A stretch of 64,000 nt of DNA from Streptomyces sp. PR69. GTDB lineage: Bacteria > Actinomycetota > Actinomycetes > Streptomycetales > Streptomycetaceae. Both the position numbers and the translations under genes were made by a program. The notes below the pieces were generated by a model that was not told the DNA's origin, searched no databases, and worked only from the letters and a program-made list of their open reading frames with translations. The stretch is from assembly GCF_026420845.1 (NCBI RefSeq), contig NZ_JAOWCB010000002.1, positions 1-64,000 of the forward strand, read 5' to 3'. This document shows, piece by piece, positions 28,874-36,949 of the stretch. Numbering within the stretch: the first letter of the stretch is position 1; every line of letters begins with the position of its first letter.

Positions 28874-31800
28874 CCACCGATGCGCGTGGCCTCGTCCCGC
28901 TGCCGCGTTCCGGCCCCACGACCACCGCCGGCACCCGCTTCCGGCTGCACCGGGCGGGCATCCAGAACGTGTGGCAGTACGACGAGCAGGAGTTCGCCTT
29001 CGGCGACGGACGGCTGCTCCTGCGCGGCAAGAACGGCGCAGGCAAGTCCAAGGCCCTGGAAATGCTGCTCCCGTATCTGCTGGACGGCGACTCACGGGCG
29101 CTGGACGCGACGGGCACCGGCCGGACCACTCTCGCCTGGCTGATGCTGGACGGGTTCGAGCAGACCAACCGTCTCGGCTACCTGTGGGTGGAGTTCCGGG
29201 GCACGACCGACGGCGGCGACCATCGCCACCTCACCCTCGGCGCCGCCATCCGCGCCTCGAAGTCGACGCAGAAGGCGCTGCCCACGTTCTTCGTCACGCC
29301 GCTGCGCGTCGGTGAGGACCTGCACCTGGTCGAGAGCGGAAGGCCCCTGCCGGTCGACCGGCTCAAGGAGATCGTCGGCTCCGACAACGTTACCGACCGC
29401 GCGGTCGTCCACCGCTCGCGGGTGGCCCGGGAACTGTTCGGCATCACCGACGCGACCCGCTACCGCAACCTCACCCAGCTCCTCCACCGGCTGCGGCGGC
29501 CCACCGTCGGAGACCGGATCGAGCACGGAGGACTCGCCTCCCTGCTGAGCGAGACCCTGCCGGGACTCGACGAGGACGTGGTCGAGAAGGTCGCGCGCAA
29601 CCTCCACGACCTCGACGCCGTACGTGACGAACTCGGCCGCCTGGAGCGTACCGATACGGCGCTGCGTACCTTCCTCACCAGTTACCGCGGATACCTGTCC
29701 GGAGTCCTGCGCACCCGCGCGCAGGCGGTGAGTGGGGAGCTGGAGGTCCTCGCGCAGCGACGCCGGGCGGCCGGAGACGCCGCACAGCGGACCAGCGAGC
29801 TGAGGACGCAGGAGGAGGAGGCGGAAGCCCGGCTGGAGACCCTGCGCGACGAGGAAGAAGCCGCCCGGACCGACCTCGCCGCCCTGCACGCCAGCCACGC
29901 CTACCGCAGCCTGCGCGAACTGTCGGAACGCCGCACCACGGTCGAGGCACTGCACACCGCCGCAGTGGCCGCCTTCACCGCCCTCAGCAACGCACACAGC
30001 GCAGAGGACGGCGCGGCTGAGCGGCTGGCCGACGGTGCCGAACACCTCGGTAGCCGACTCGCCGAACTGAGCTCCGAACGCAAGGAACTGCTGACGCAAG
30101 CGGAGAAGGCCGGGCTTCCCACCGGCCATCTCGGCGAGGCAGTCGCCCTGCCCCGCACGGTCTGCTCCCAGGCCGGCGAGACGGAGCTGACCGCTCCGGA
30201 CGGGGAGACGCACATCGTGCAGCACCGGTCGGTCGTCCGTGTGGACACGGCGGCGGTACACGACGGACTGGTCTTCTGGCAGGGGCAGTTGGACAACGCC
30301 GAGACGGTCGTGAAGAACCGGACCCGGATGGTACAGGAGGTGACGCGCCTCACAGCGCAGGCCGAGAAGGCCCGAAGCCGGGCGGAACAGGCCGACACCG
30401 AGCGGGAACGGCTGGAGAGCGAGGCGGAAGAGGCCGCCGACCGTCTCGACGCCGGCCGCGAGAAGGTCGCCGAGGAGAGCGGTGCCTATGCCCGCCGGGT
30501 CGCCGAGTGGGTCACCCGCACGCGGGCCGCCCTCGGATCCGGCTGCCCGCCGCTGGACGCCGTCCACGCAGTGGTCACCTGCGAGAACTCCGCCGATGCC
30601 CCGTTCGCGGACCGGACGCTCCCGCCCGACGTCGACGGCCAGGCGTGGCAGGCCGCCCATGCCGCACTGGAGCCGTACGGCGAGGAACTCACCGGACGCC
30701 GCGACGCCCTCGCCCTCACCGTCGGCCGACTCGACGAGGAACTCGGTCGTCTGGCGAGTCAGAAGCGCAATTGGGAGCGACGTACTGATCCCGAGCCGCC
30801 GGTCCCCTACCACCGCGTTACCGAAAGGACACCAGGCACCGGGGCGCCCTTCTACCGGCTGGTGGACTTCGTGGATGGGCTGAGCCCCGCGTACCGGGCC
30901 GGTCTGGAAGCAGCGCTGGAAGCCAGCGGAATCCTGGACGCGTGGGTCGGCGCGGACGGCGCCCTTGTCGATTCCGGCACCCGTGACACTCTGCTGCGTC
31001 CCGGTTCCGCGGCGCCGGACGGGCCGACCCTCGCCTCGGCCCTGCGCCCGGCATCACAACCGGGGTGCGGGGTCACGTCCGAGCAGGTGGAGCACCTGCT
31101 GACCGCCATCGCGCTCGCACCGGCCGGGGAAACGACCGCACATGACGCGGTGCACTATGACGGAACCTGGCGTCTGGGCATCCTCAGCGGCCGGCACCAC
31201 AAGAGCGACGCCGAGTACGTGGGAGCCGCCGTACGCGCCGAGACCCGGCGGCGCATCCTGGCCGAGCTGGAACAGCGGCTCACGCAGACGGAACAGCGGC
31301 TGACCCACGCCCGTCACGAACTCACCGAGGCCGACGCCCGGCGCCGGGCTCTCAGGTTCGCGGAACAGGACTTCCCCCGGGCACGCGGTCTCGCCGACGC
31401 CTGGAGCAGAGCCGAGTCGGACGAGAGGACGCTGCGTGACCTGACCGCCAAGGCCACCAGCGCGGCGCGGCTGGCCGAGGAGGCCCGCGCCCTCGCCGTA
31501 GCCGCACGCACCGAGGCGGACGCCACCGCCACCGCTTATGACCTGCGCAGCGACCCCGCCGAGCTGGAACGCGTACGCACCGCGCTGGCCGCCCTCCTCA
31601 CCGGCATCGGGCATCTTCGCCGAGCGATCGGCAGCACGGGCGAGCGGCTCGGCACCCATCACACCGATGCCGAGCGATACGAACACGCCCGTGAAGAACG
31701 CCTGGCCGCGGAGGAGAACTACCGGCTCCGCCTCACCGGGCTGCGTACCGCACAACAGGACCTGCGCACCCGCGAGGAGGCCATCGGGGCGACCGAAGAA

Positions 31801-33108
31801 GAGATCCTCGCCCGCGAGCAGGAAACCAGACAGCGCATCACGCACGCCGCCCAGGCCGTCCCGGCAGCACAACGTATCCGGAATGATCTGCACGACCGGC
31901 GCGTGCGCGCCGAAGTGGAGGAGAAACGCCTGCGCGAGGACCTGACCGTCCAGGAGACGGCGGTCATCGCAACCGGCGGCGCCCTTCGCGGCGCACTCGA
32001 CCGGCCGGAGGTGGTGCACGGCGCCGGGCTGGACAGGTCCGCACTGCCCGAGGACACGGCGGATGATCCCGGCTCGAACGTCCGCAGCCGACTGCGTGCG
32101 CTGCAAACACTGGCCGACGCCGTACAGCAGGCCCTCGGCCGCCCGAAGGCCGAGGTGTCGGACAACACCCTGCTCAACCGGCACACCGACCTGCGCGACC
32201 AGCTGGCCGGCGGTTACGACGCGCAACTGGACGAACGCGACGGAATCAAGGTATGCCGCCTGATCGACGACCACGGCTCCCACGACGTCGCGGCCGTGGG
32301 CGAGCGGATCGCCGTCCAGGCGGCAGAGGCCCGGGGACGGCTCACGGAACGCGAACGTGAGGTGTTCCAGCGGTTCCTGACCGGCGAGCTCGGCGACCAT
32401 CTCTCGGCCCAGGTCATCACCGCGGCGAACCTGGTCGCGGCACTCAACGACACCCTGCGCACCGTACGCACCTCACACGGTCTCGGCGTGGAACTGCTGT
32501 GGAAGCTGGACGAGGACGTCGACGCCGACGTGCGGGCTGCCGTGGAGCTGCTGCGCAGTCCGTCGAGCCTGCGCACGCGTGAGCAGACCGAGCAGCTCCG
32601 CGAGGTGCTGCAACGCCGGATCGAGGACGCCCGGCGGGCCGATCCCTCAGCCGGTTACGCCGCCCATCTGCGGACCGCACTGGACTACCGCGACTGGTTC
32701 CGCTTCCACACCTTCGTGGTCGAGGACGCCGCCCCGGGACGCAGGCGGAAACTGACCGGCCGCACCGGGCTCAGCCAGGGCGAGCAGCGGGTGCTCTCCT
32801 ACCTCGTGCTCTTCGCCGCGGCCGCCGCCCACTTCACCAGCCTCGCCGAGTCGGCACCCCACGCGCCGCGGCTGATCCTGCTCGACGACGCCTTCGCCAA
32901 GGTCGACGAACCCACCCACGGGCGACTGGGACGGATCCTCGTCGATCTCGACCTCGACTTCGTCCTCACCAGCGAACGGCTCATGGGCAACTGGCCGGAG
33001 GTGCCGTCCCTCCACATCTACGAGTGCCTCCGCGATCCCCATGTGCGCGGGGTAGCCACGCTGCACTACACCTGGAACGGCCGGCACCGGCGTCTGGTGT
33101 CCGTATGA
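28870..33108 (+). CDS. jetC: Wadjet type II SMC-like ATPase JetC (TIGR02680 family)
   Basis: A 1412-residue SMC/MukB-like protein. Walker A is LRGKNGAGKSKALEM (51-65). Two long Glu/Arg/Ala-rich coiled coils (about 260-620 and 780-1150) flank a central hinge-like domain. The C-terminal head has a signature-like GLSQGEQRVLSYL (about 1300-1312) and Walker B RLILLDDAFAKVDE (about 1333-1346). JetC is the motor of Wadjet: it extrudes DNA loops and, with JetD, selects small circular plasmids for cleavage. The start GTG 28870 overlaps the jetB stop (GTGA). It is co-translated with jetD through an ATGA overlap at 33105-33108. Confidence 0.92.
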   Translation: MTTDARGLVPLPRSGPTTTAGTRFRLHRAGIQNVWQYDEQEFAFGDGRLLLRGKNGAGKSKALEMLLPYLLDGDSRALDATGTGRTTLAWLMLDGFEQTNRLGYLWVEFRGTTDGGDHRHLTLGAAIRASKSTQKALPTFFVTPLRVGEDLHLVESGRPLPVDRLKEIVGSDNVTDRAVVHRSRVARELFGITDATRYRNLTQLLHRLRRPTVGDRIEHGGLASLLSETLPGLDEDVVEKVARNLHDLDAVRDELGRLERTDTALRTFLTSYRGYLSGVLRTRAQAVSGELEVLAQRRRAAGDAAQRTSELRTQEEEAEARLETLRDEEEAARTDLAALHASHAYRSLRELSERRTTVEALHTAAVAAFTALSNAHSAEDGAAERLADGAEHLGSRLAELSSERKELLTQAEKAGLPTGHLGEAVALPRTVCSQAGETELTAPDGETHIVQHRSVVRVDTAAVHDGLVFWQGQLDNAETVVKNRTRMVQEVTRLTAQAEKARSRAEQADTERERLESEAEEAADRLDAGREKVAEESGAYARRVAEWVTRTRAALGSGCPPLDAVHAVVTCENSADAPFADRTLPPDVDGQAWQAAHAALEPYGEELTGRRDALALTVGRLDEELGRLASQKRNWERRTDPEPPVPYHRVTERTPGTGAPFYRLVDFVDGLSPAYRAGLEAALEASGILDAWVGADGALVDSGTRDTLLRPGSAAPDGPTLASALRPASQPGCGVTSEQVEHLLTAIALAPAGETTAHDAVHYDGTWRLGILSGRHHKSDAEYVGAAVRAETRRRILAELEQRLTQTEQRLTHARHELTEADARRRALRFAEQDFPRARGLADAWSRAESDERTLRDLTAKATSAARLAEEARALAVAARTEADATATAYDLRSDPAELERVRTALAALLTGIGHLRRAIGSTGERLGTHHTDAERYEHAREERLAAEENYRLRLTGLRTAQQDLRTREEAIGATEEEILAREQETRQRITHAAQAVPAAQRIRNDLHDRRVRAEVEEKRLREDLTVQETAVIATGGALRGALDRPEVVHGAGLDRSALPEDTADDPGSNVRSRLRALQTLADAVQQALGRPKAEVSDNTLLNRHTDLRDQLAGGYDAQLDERDGIKVCRLIDDHGSHDVAAVGERIAVQAAEARGRLTEREREVFQRFLTGELGDHLSAQVITAANLVAALNDTLRTVRTSHGLGVELLWKLDEDVDADVRAAVELLRSPSSLRTREQTEQLREVLQRRIEDARRADPSAGYAAHLRTALDYRDWFRFHTFVVEDAAPGRRRKLTGRTGLSQGEQRVLSYLVLFAAAAAHFTSLAESAPHAPRLILLDDAFAKVDEPTHGRLGRILVDLDLDFVLTSERLMGNWPEVPSLHIYECLRDPHVRGVATLHYTWNGRHRRLVSV

Positions 33109-34376
33109 GCAAGCTGCCCGCGGCGACACGGGACTGGCTGGCCGGTCCCGGGCTGACCAGGCTCTGGGAAGCCGTACGCAAGCGCCTGGAAAGCAACGGC
33201 GTGCAGGCCACCGGCTCCCTCCGGCTGACCTCGGTGAGCACCCAGGAACGCAACGACCTGTCGCTCCTGCTGGGCAAACCCGTCACGGGTGCTGCCGTAA
33301 CTGTGCGACTCGACGGCCTCGACACGCGGCTGCGCGCCTCGGCGGCCGGACTCGGACTCAGAGAAGTGCTGGAGGAACTGGGCCCCCCGCTCATCGACCA
33401 CCGTGCCGTCCGCGCGGGTATCGCGGCACGGCGCGAGCACGTCTGGTCGTCGCTCGCCTCGGCGCTGGACGCCTCTCCGCTCGCCGGACAGGACTGGACC
33501 GGGCAGTGGTACGACCTGCTGCGCCGCACCGGCGTCCCGAGAGGAGTGGCACCTGAAACGGCGGTACGCACGCTTCAGCAGGCTGTTCAGGTCCTCACCG
33601 TCCTGCTCGGCTCGGAGGTGGGTGGTAGCCGAGGCCGAGGAGAACTCGCCGCCCTGGCGACCGGGTCCGCACACGGCCTGGACGACGGCACCTGGCTCGC
33701 ACGCCTCGTCCAACGCGGCATCGCCCTCGCCCACGGCACCGAGTTCCCCGGCGACGCGGCCGGCCGACGCGCGCTGTGGCGTCTGGTTTCCGTCACACCG
33801 GACGAGGTCTCCAGCACCGTGCTGACGTACGGGCTGCGGCCTGTCGGCGGTGGCTGGCGAGAGCGGGCCCTGCGAGAGCGGGCTGAGCATCACGCAGAAG
33901 CCCACCTCACACCGCGCGATCTGTATGAACTGCAGCTGCAACTACCTGCCGGAGCAGTGGTCCATATTTGTGAGAATCCGCGCGTCGTGGAAGCTGCGGC
34001 GGACGCGGCCTGCGTCCGGCCCTTGGTGTGCACGTCCGGCAGCGCGGCCACGGTGGTCCTCACACTCCTCGGTGCCCTCGCCGCCACCGGCTGCCGCTTC
34101 GCGTACCACGGCGATTTCGACTGGCCGGGCATCGCTCTGGCGAACCGGATCATCCGCCGTTATGGAGCCCAGCCATGGCGCATGGGCGCCGAGGACTACG
34201 AGCACCTGGCCGCTCGAAGCCAGGCCGAGGGAATCCCTCAGCTGCCGCTCGACGGCCAGCCCGTCAGCGCGGCCTGGGACCCGGGCCTCGCCCCTGCCAT
34301 GACCGCTCTCGGGGTCGCGCTCCATGAGGAGATCACCCTCGGCCTTCTGGTGGACGACCTGTCGGGTCAGACGTAG
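33105..34376 (+). CDS. jetD: Wadjet type II nuclease subunit JetD (TIGR02679/DUF2399 family)
   Basis: ATG 33105 overlaps the jetC stop by 4 bp and gives 423 residues. The C-terminal third is a Toprim-like domain. ICENPRVVEAA (about 286-296) carries the acidic Glu, and YHGDFDWPGIALANRI (about 334-349) carries the DxD pair, the arrangement found in topoisomerase VI-like and DUF2399 proteins. The N-terminal two thirds match the DUF3323-type arm (WLAGPGLTRLWEAVRKRLE). JetD cuts the plasmid after the SMC complex has extruded it. This is the last island gene; the tRNA-derived boundary lies 171 bp downstream. Confidence 0.9.
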   Translation: MSKLPAATRDWLAGPGLTRLWEAVRKRLESNGVQATGSLRLTSVSTQERNDLSLLLGKPVTGAAVTVRLDGLDTRLRASAAGLGLREVLEELGPPLIDHRAVRAGIAARREHVWSSLASALDASPLAGQDWTGQWYDLLRRTGVPRGVAPETAVRTLQQAVQVLTVLLGSEVGGSRGRGELAALATGSAHGLDDGTWLARLVQRGIALAHGTEFPGDAAGRRALWRLVSVTPDEVSSTVLTYGLRPVGGGWRERALRERAEHHAEAHLTPRDLYELQLQLPAGAVVHICENPRVVEAAADAACVRPLVCTSGSAATVVLTLLGALAATGCRFAYHGDFDWPGIALANRIIRRYGAQPWRMGAEDYEHLAARSQAEGIPQLPLDGQPVSAAWDPGLAPAMTALGVALHEEITLGLLVDDLSGQT

Positions 34377-34546
34377 GAACGCCGCGGGACACGCGCAGGT
34401 GCTGAGGGAGGAGTCCCGGTGCTGGGAGCCGTCTGGGAGCCGATCCGCTCCTCGAACCCTTTCCAGGCCCCGCGACACCAACCGAGCCCACCCATCTGAC
34501 CTGCGGAAACGCCATCAAGGCTTGCAGGCTCACCAACCGAACCTCA

Positions 34547-34588
34547 TTCGGGACGAAGAGGTCGTGGGTTCAAATCCCGCCACCCCGA
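34547..34588 (+). repeat. 3' half of tRNA-Pro(CGG), probable attachment-site remnant
   Basis: The sequence runs from the anticodon loop TTCGGGA (anticodon CGG at 34549-34551) through the 3' anticodon strand CGAAG, variable loop, T arm GTGGG-TTCAAAT-CCCGC, acceptor strand CACCCCG and discriminator A. The preceding bases (CCTCA) cannot pair with CGAAG, and there is no D arm or 5' acceptor strand, so this is not a working tRNA. A fragment that begins at the anticodon loop and ends at the tRNA 3' end is what integration into a tRNA gene leaves behind; pSAM2 of S. ambofaciens uses a tRNA-Pro gene in this way. It probably marks the right edge of the island. Confidence 0.8.
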
Positions 34589-34604
34589 CAGCCGCAAGAC
34601 CAGG

Positions 34605-34640
34605 TCAGGGCCTGATCCGGGACATCGGATCAGGCCCCTG
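34605..34640 (+). terminator. hairpin terminator following the tRNA-Pro remnant
   Basis: The arms TCAGGGCCTGATCCG and CGGATCAGGCCCCTGA pair almost perfectly (one extra base in the right arm) around a short loop, 16 bases after the tRNA 3' end. This suits the native terminator of the original tRNA-Pro gene. Its presence here indicates that sequence to the right is the original chromosomal flank. Confidence 0.75.
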
Positions 34641-35000
34641 AGTCGTTTGCAGGTACCCCCAGGCGGACCTCGTGTGATCAAGCGGCTGGCTACTGGCCAG
34701 GAGCGGCCTCCTCCGGTGGGTCGAGGAGCCTGAAGGCGCAGTCCCCCGGACGCCGCCCCAAGCGCTGGACGCCTGCATGTCCTCCCGCGGCGGTTCGATC
34801 TCCACTGCCTGTGCGTTCATCGCGTCCAGCAGGACGGGCAGCTCCAGTGGCGAGTGGCTTGGGGAGGGAGCCTCGGATCTGGCCCACCGTCACGCCGCCA
34901 GTGCTTCGTCTGTTCGAGCACCCGTCTGGCAAGTAGCCTTCAGCGGGGAAGAAGGTGGTGAAACGGTTGCCATGCATCCATGGGCATGCTAGGACGCTTG
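34641..35000. other. spacer with no convincing gene
   Basis: The stretch between the tRNA terminator and the 7-bp repeat array shows no open frame that I can tie to a protein family. Frames on both strands here are short or depend on reading through the repeat. A GGGGAAGAAG followed by GTG at 34955 is the only start-like signal. It opens a frame that continues through the repeat into the downstream glycerophosphotransferase-like gene. Confidence 0.5.
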
Positions 35001-35114
35001 AAGCCGGAAGCCGGAAGCCGGAAGCCGGAAGCCGGAAGCCGGAAGCCGGAAGCCGGAAGCCGGAAGCCGGAAGCCGGAAGCCGGAAGCCGGAAGCCGGAA
35101 GCCGGAAGCCGGAA
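35001..35114. repeat. tandem 7-bp repeat (AAGCCGG), about 16 copies
   Basis: A perfect heptanucleotide array fills 114 bp. Because the unit is 7 bp, each frame reads a 7-residue periodic peptide (KPEAGSR on the plus strand), and no frame contains a stop. The array ends 50 bp before the preferred GTG start of the next gene. It is short, without spacers, and so is not CRISPR. Arrays of this kind can change copy number by slippage. Confidence 0.95.
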
Positions 35115-35164
35115 GGCCGTCTGACCAGGTTGTGTGCGATCCTGCCCTCGGGCGGAGGTACGCG

Positions 35165-36949
35165 GTGGAGTCCGACGAGCGCATTCTCGTCCCTGTGGGA
35201 CCCGACGCCGCGCGCTGGCGGACCTTCGGCAGCGAGCGAACGGTGGTGGTCGCCGCTCGAACGGTGACGTCGCTGGTGCGCGTGCTGGACGTGGTGCCCG
35301 AGGTCCTGCACGACGATCCGCGGATCACCGTGGTGTTCGCGTACGACCCGACGTCCGCTTTCAACGACGGCGTGCTCGACCTGCTCCGCTCGCTGGGGTG
35401 CCGTACCCTGCCGTGGCCCCAGCTCGCGGAGATCGCGCCCGACCTGCTGATTTCCGCCTCCGAGAACATCAAGGTGCCGCCCGGAGACTATCCGGTGCTG
35501 GTGCTTCCGCACGGGGTCGGGTTCCACAAGCAGGTCCCCGACTCGGCCGGTCCGGGCACCCGGCTCTCCGGGCTGGTCCACGACGACCTGCTGGCGGCCC
35601 GGCGCGCCTGGCTCGCGGTTTCCCATCCTGACCAGGAGTCCCAGTTGGCGGCCGCCCATCCCGGCACGGCCGGGAGCACGGTGCTGGTCGGCGACCCCTG
35701 CCTCGACCGGCTCCGAGCGAGCGTCCGTTGGCGGGAGCGCTACCGTTCGGCCCTCGGCGTGGTTCCCGGTCAGCGGCTGGTCCTGGTGAGCTCGACCTGG
35801 GGTGAGGAGTCGCTGGCCGGATCGTGGCCGGGGCTTCCGGCGGATCTGCTGGCCCAGCTCCCGGCCGACGAGTTCCGGGTGGCGCTGGTGCTGCACCCGA
35901 ATGTCTGGTCCGGCCACGGAGCCTGGCAGGTCCGGGTCATGCAGCGGAGCGCCCTGGAGGCCGGACTGATCGCCGTCGACCCCGCGGACGGCTGGCAGCA
36001 GGCCCTGGTGGCCTCGGACCTGGTGATCGGGGATCACGGGTCCGTGACGCTGTACGGGGCGGCGCTCGGGCGGCCCGTCGTGCTCGGCGCGTTCGGGTCG
36101 GAGGCCGTTGCCGGTACGGCTGGGTACGCGCTTCGCTCGGCCGCAGTGCGGCTGGAGGCGGGCCGGCCGATGCGGCCGCAGCTGGAGGCGGCGGTGGCCG
36201 GTCACCGGGCGGACCGGTTCGCCGCGGTCAGTGCGGCGGCCTTCGCCGAGCCCGGGCAGGCTCTGCCAAGGCTGCGGGAGCTGGTCTACGGCCTTCTCGG
36301 CCTTCCCCAGCCGAAGCAGTCGGTCCGTGGTCCGCGCGCCTTTCCGATCCCGGCCCCGGACACCAACCGGGCGCGGTCGCTGATGGTGCACACCTCCGTC
36401 GCACGGGGCGCCGGGGGCGAACTCCGGGTAGAGGTCCGCCGCTTTCCCGCCGCGCTGGCCGGGGAGACGGCAGAGGGCGAATCCGCGTTCTGGCATCTGG
36501 CCTGTGATGTCGACGAGCCGGACACACGTCTCACCGAGAGCGCCGCCGTCGTCTGCTCGGCTTCGGAGGTCTTCCCGCTCCAGGCAGGGCGGCAGCGCGT
36601 GGCATCCCTCCTGTCCGACTTTCCCGGGGCACGGATCGCCGCGGTGCCCGGAGAGAACGGCTGCACGGTCGGGTTGCGCGACGGACGACTGGTGCACGTC
36701 GGCGCTGCAGACGGGGGCGCTGCGGACGGGGGCGCTGCAGACGGGCCGGGTCCTGACCCCGGCTCAGCTGCGGCAGCCGTCTATGTGTGCCTGCGCCTCG
36801 GCACGCCGCTGGACATCACCCCGATGGTCCTGGTCCACGGCACGCGCCGGCAGAGGCTGCTGCTGCGCCCGGCGCCGCCGTCCGCGGATCAGCCGGCGGT
36901 GAGCCGGTTCAGGACCGCCGCCGCCCGGGGGCTGCCGCCTTCCTCGTAA
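35165..36949 (+). CDS. CDP-glycerol glycerophosphotransferase-like (GT-B) protein
   Basis: GTG 35165 is preceded by GGCGGAGG with a 6-base spacer, a good Shine-Dalgarno, giving 594 residues (MESDERILVPVG). The fold pattern is that of two-domain GT-B enzymes: VVVAARTVTSLVRVLDVVP early, then LVLPHGVGFHK, VLVSSTWG, LVLHPNVWSGHG and ASDLVIGDHGSVTLYGAALG. These resemble the teichoic-acid-type CDP-glycerol glycerophosphotransferases, especially the HPN and GDHGSVTLYGAALG segments. No signal peptide is seen. The C-terminal region has an Ala-Asp-Gly-Gly repeat (about 515-530). An upstream GTG (34955) would add a long N-terminus encoded by the 7-bp repeat. The acceptor is unknown. The 3' end overlaps the NLR gene by 61 bp, tail to tail. 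Confidence 0.6.
   Translation: MESDERILVPVGPDAARWRTFGSERTVVVAARTVTSLVRVLDVVPEVLHDDPRITVVFAYDPTSAFNDGVLDLLRSLGCRTLPWPQLAEIAPDLLISASENIKVPPGDYPVLVLPHGVGFHKQVPDSAGPGTRLSGLVHDDLLAARRAWLAVSHPDQESQLAAAHPGTAGSTVLVGDPCLDRLRASVRWRERYRSALGVVPGQRLVLVSSTWGEESLAGSWPGLPADLLAQLPADEFRVALVLHPNVWSGHGAWQVRVMQRSALEAGLIAVDPADGWQQALVASDLVIGDHGSVTLYGAALGRPVVLGAFGSEAVAGTAGYALRSAAVRLEAGRPMRPQLEAAVAGHRADRFAAVSAAAFAEPGQALPRLRELVYGLLGLPQPKQSVRGPRAFPIPAPDTNRARSLMVHTSVARGAGGELRVEVRRFPAALAGETAEGESAFWHLACDVDEPDTRLTESAAVVCSASEVFPLQAGRQRVASLLSDFPGARIAAVPGENGCTVGLRDGRLVHVGAADGGAADGGAADGPGPDPGSAAAAVYVCLRLGTPLDITPMVLVHGTRRQRLLLRPAPPSADQPAVSRFRTAAARGLPPSS

Noticed and set aside
34547..34588. A functional tRNA-Pro gene
   Set aside because: Only the anticodon loop to 3' end is present. 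The 5' acceptor strand and D arm are missing, and the bases before the loop do not pair with the 3' anticodon strand.
35001..35114. CRISPR array
   Set aside because: The unit is only 7 bp with no spacers and no cas genes nearby; it is a simple tandem repeat.
34940..36697. 585-codon minus-strand frame containing the repeat-encoded RLPASGF peptide
   Set aside because: It is opposite the glycerophosphotransferase-like gene, and its apparent length comes from the stop-free 7-bp repeat and GC bias.
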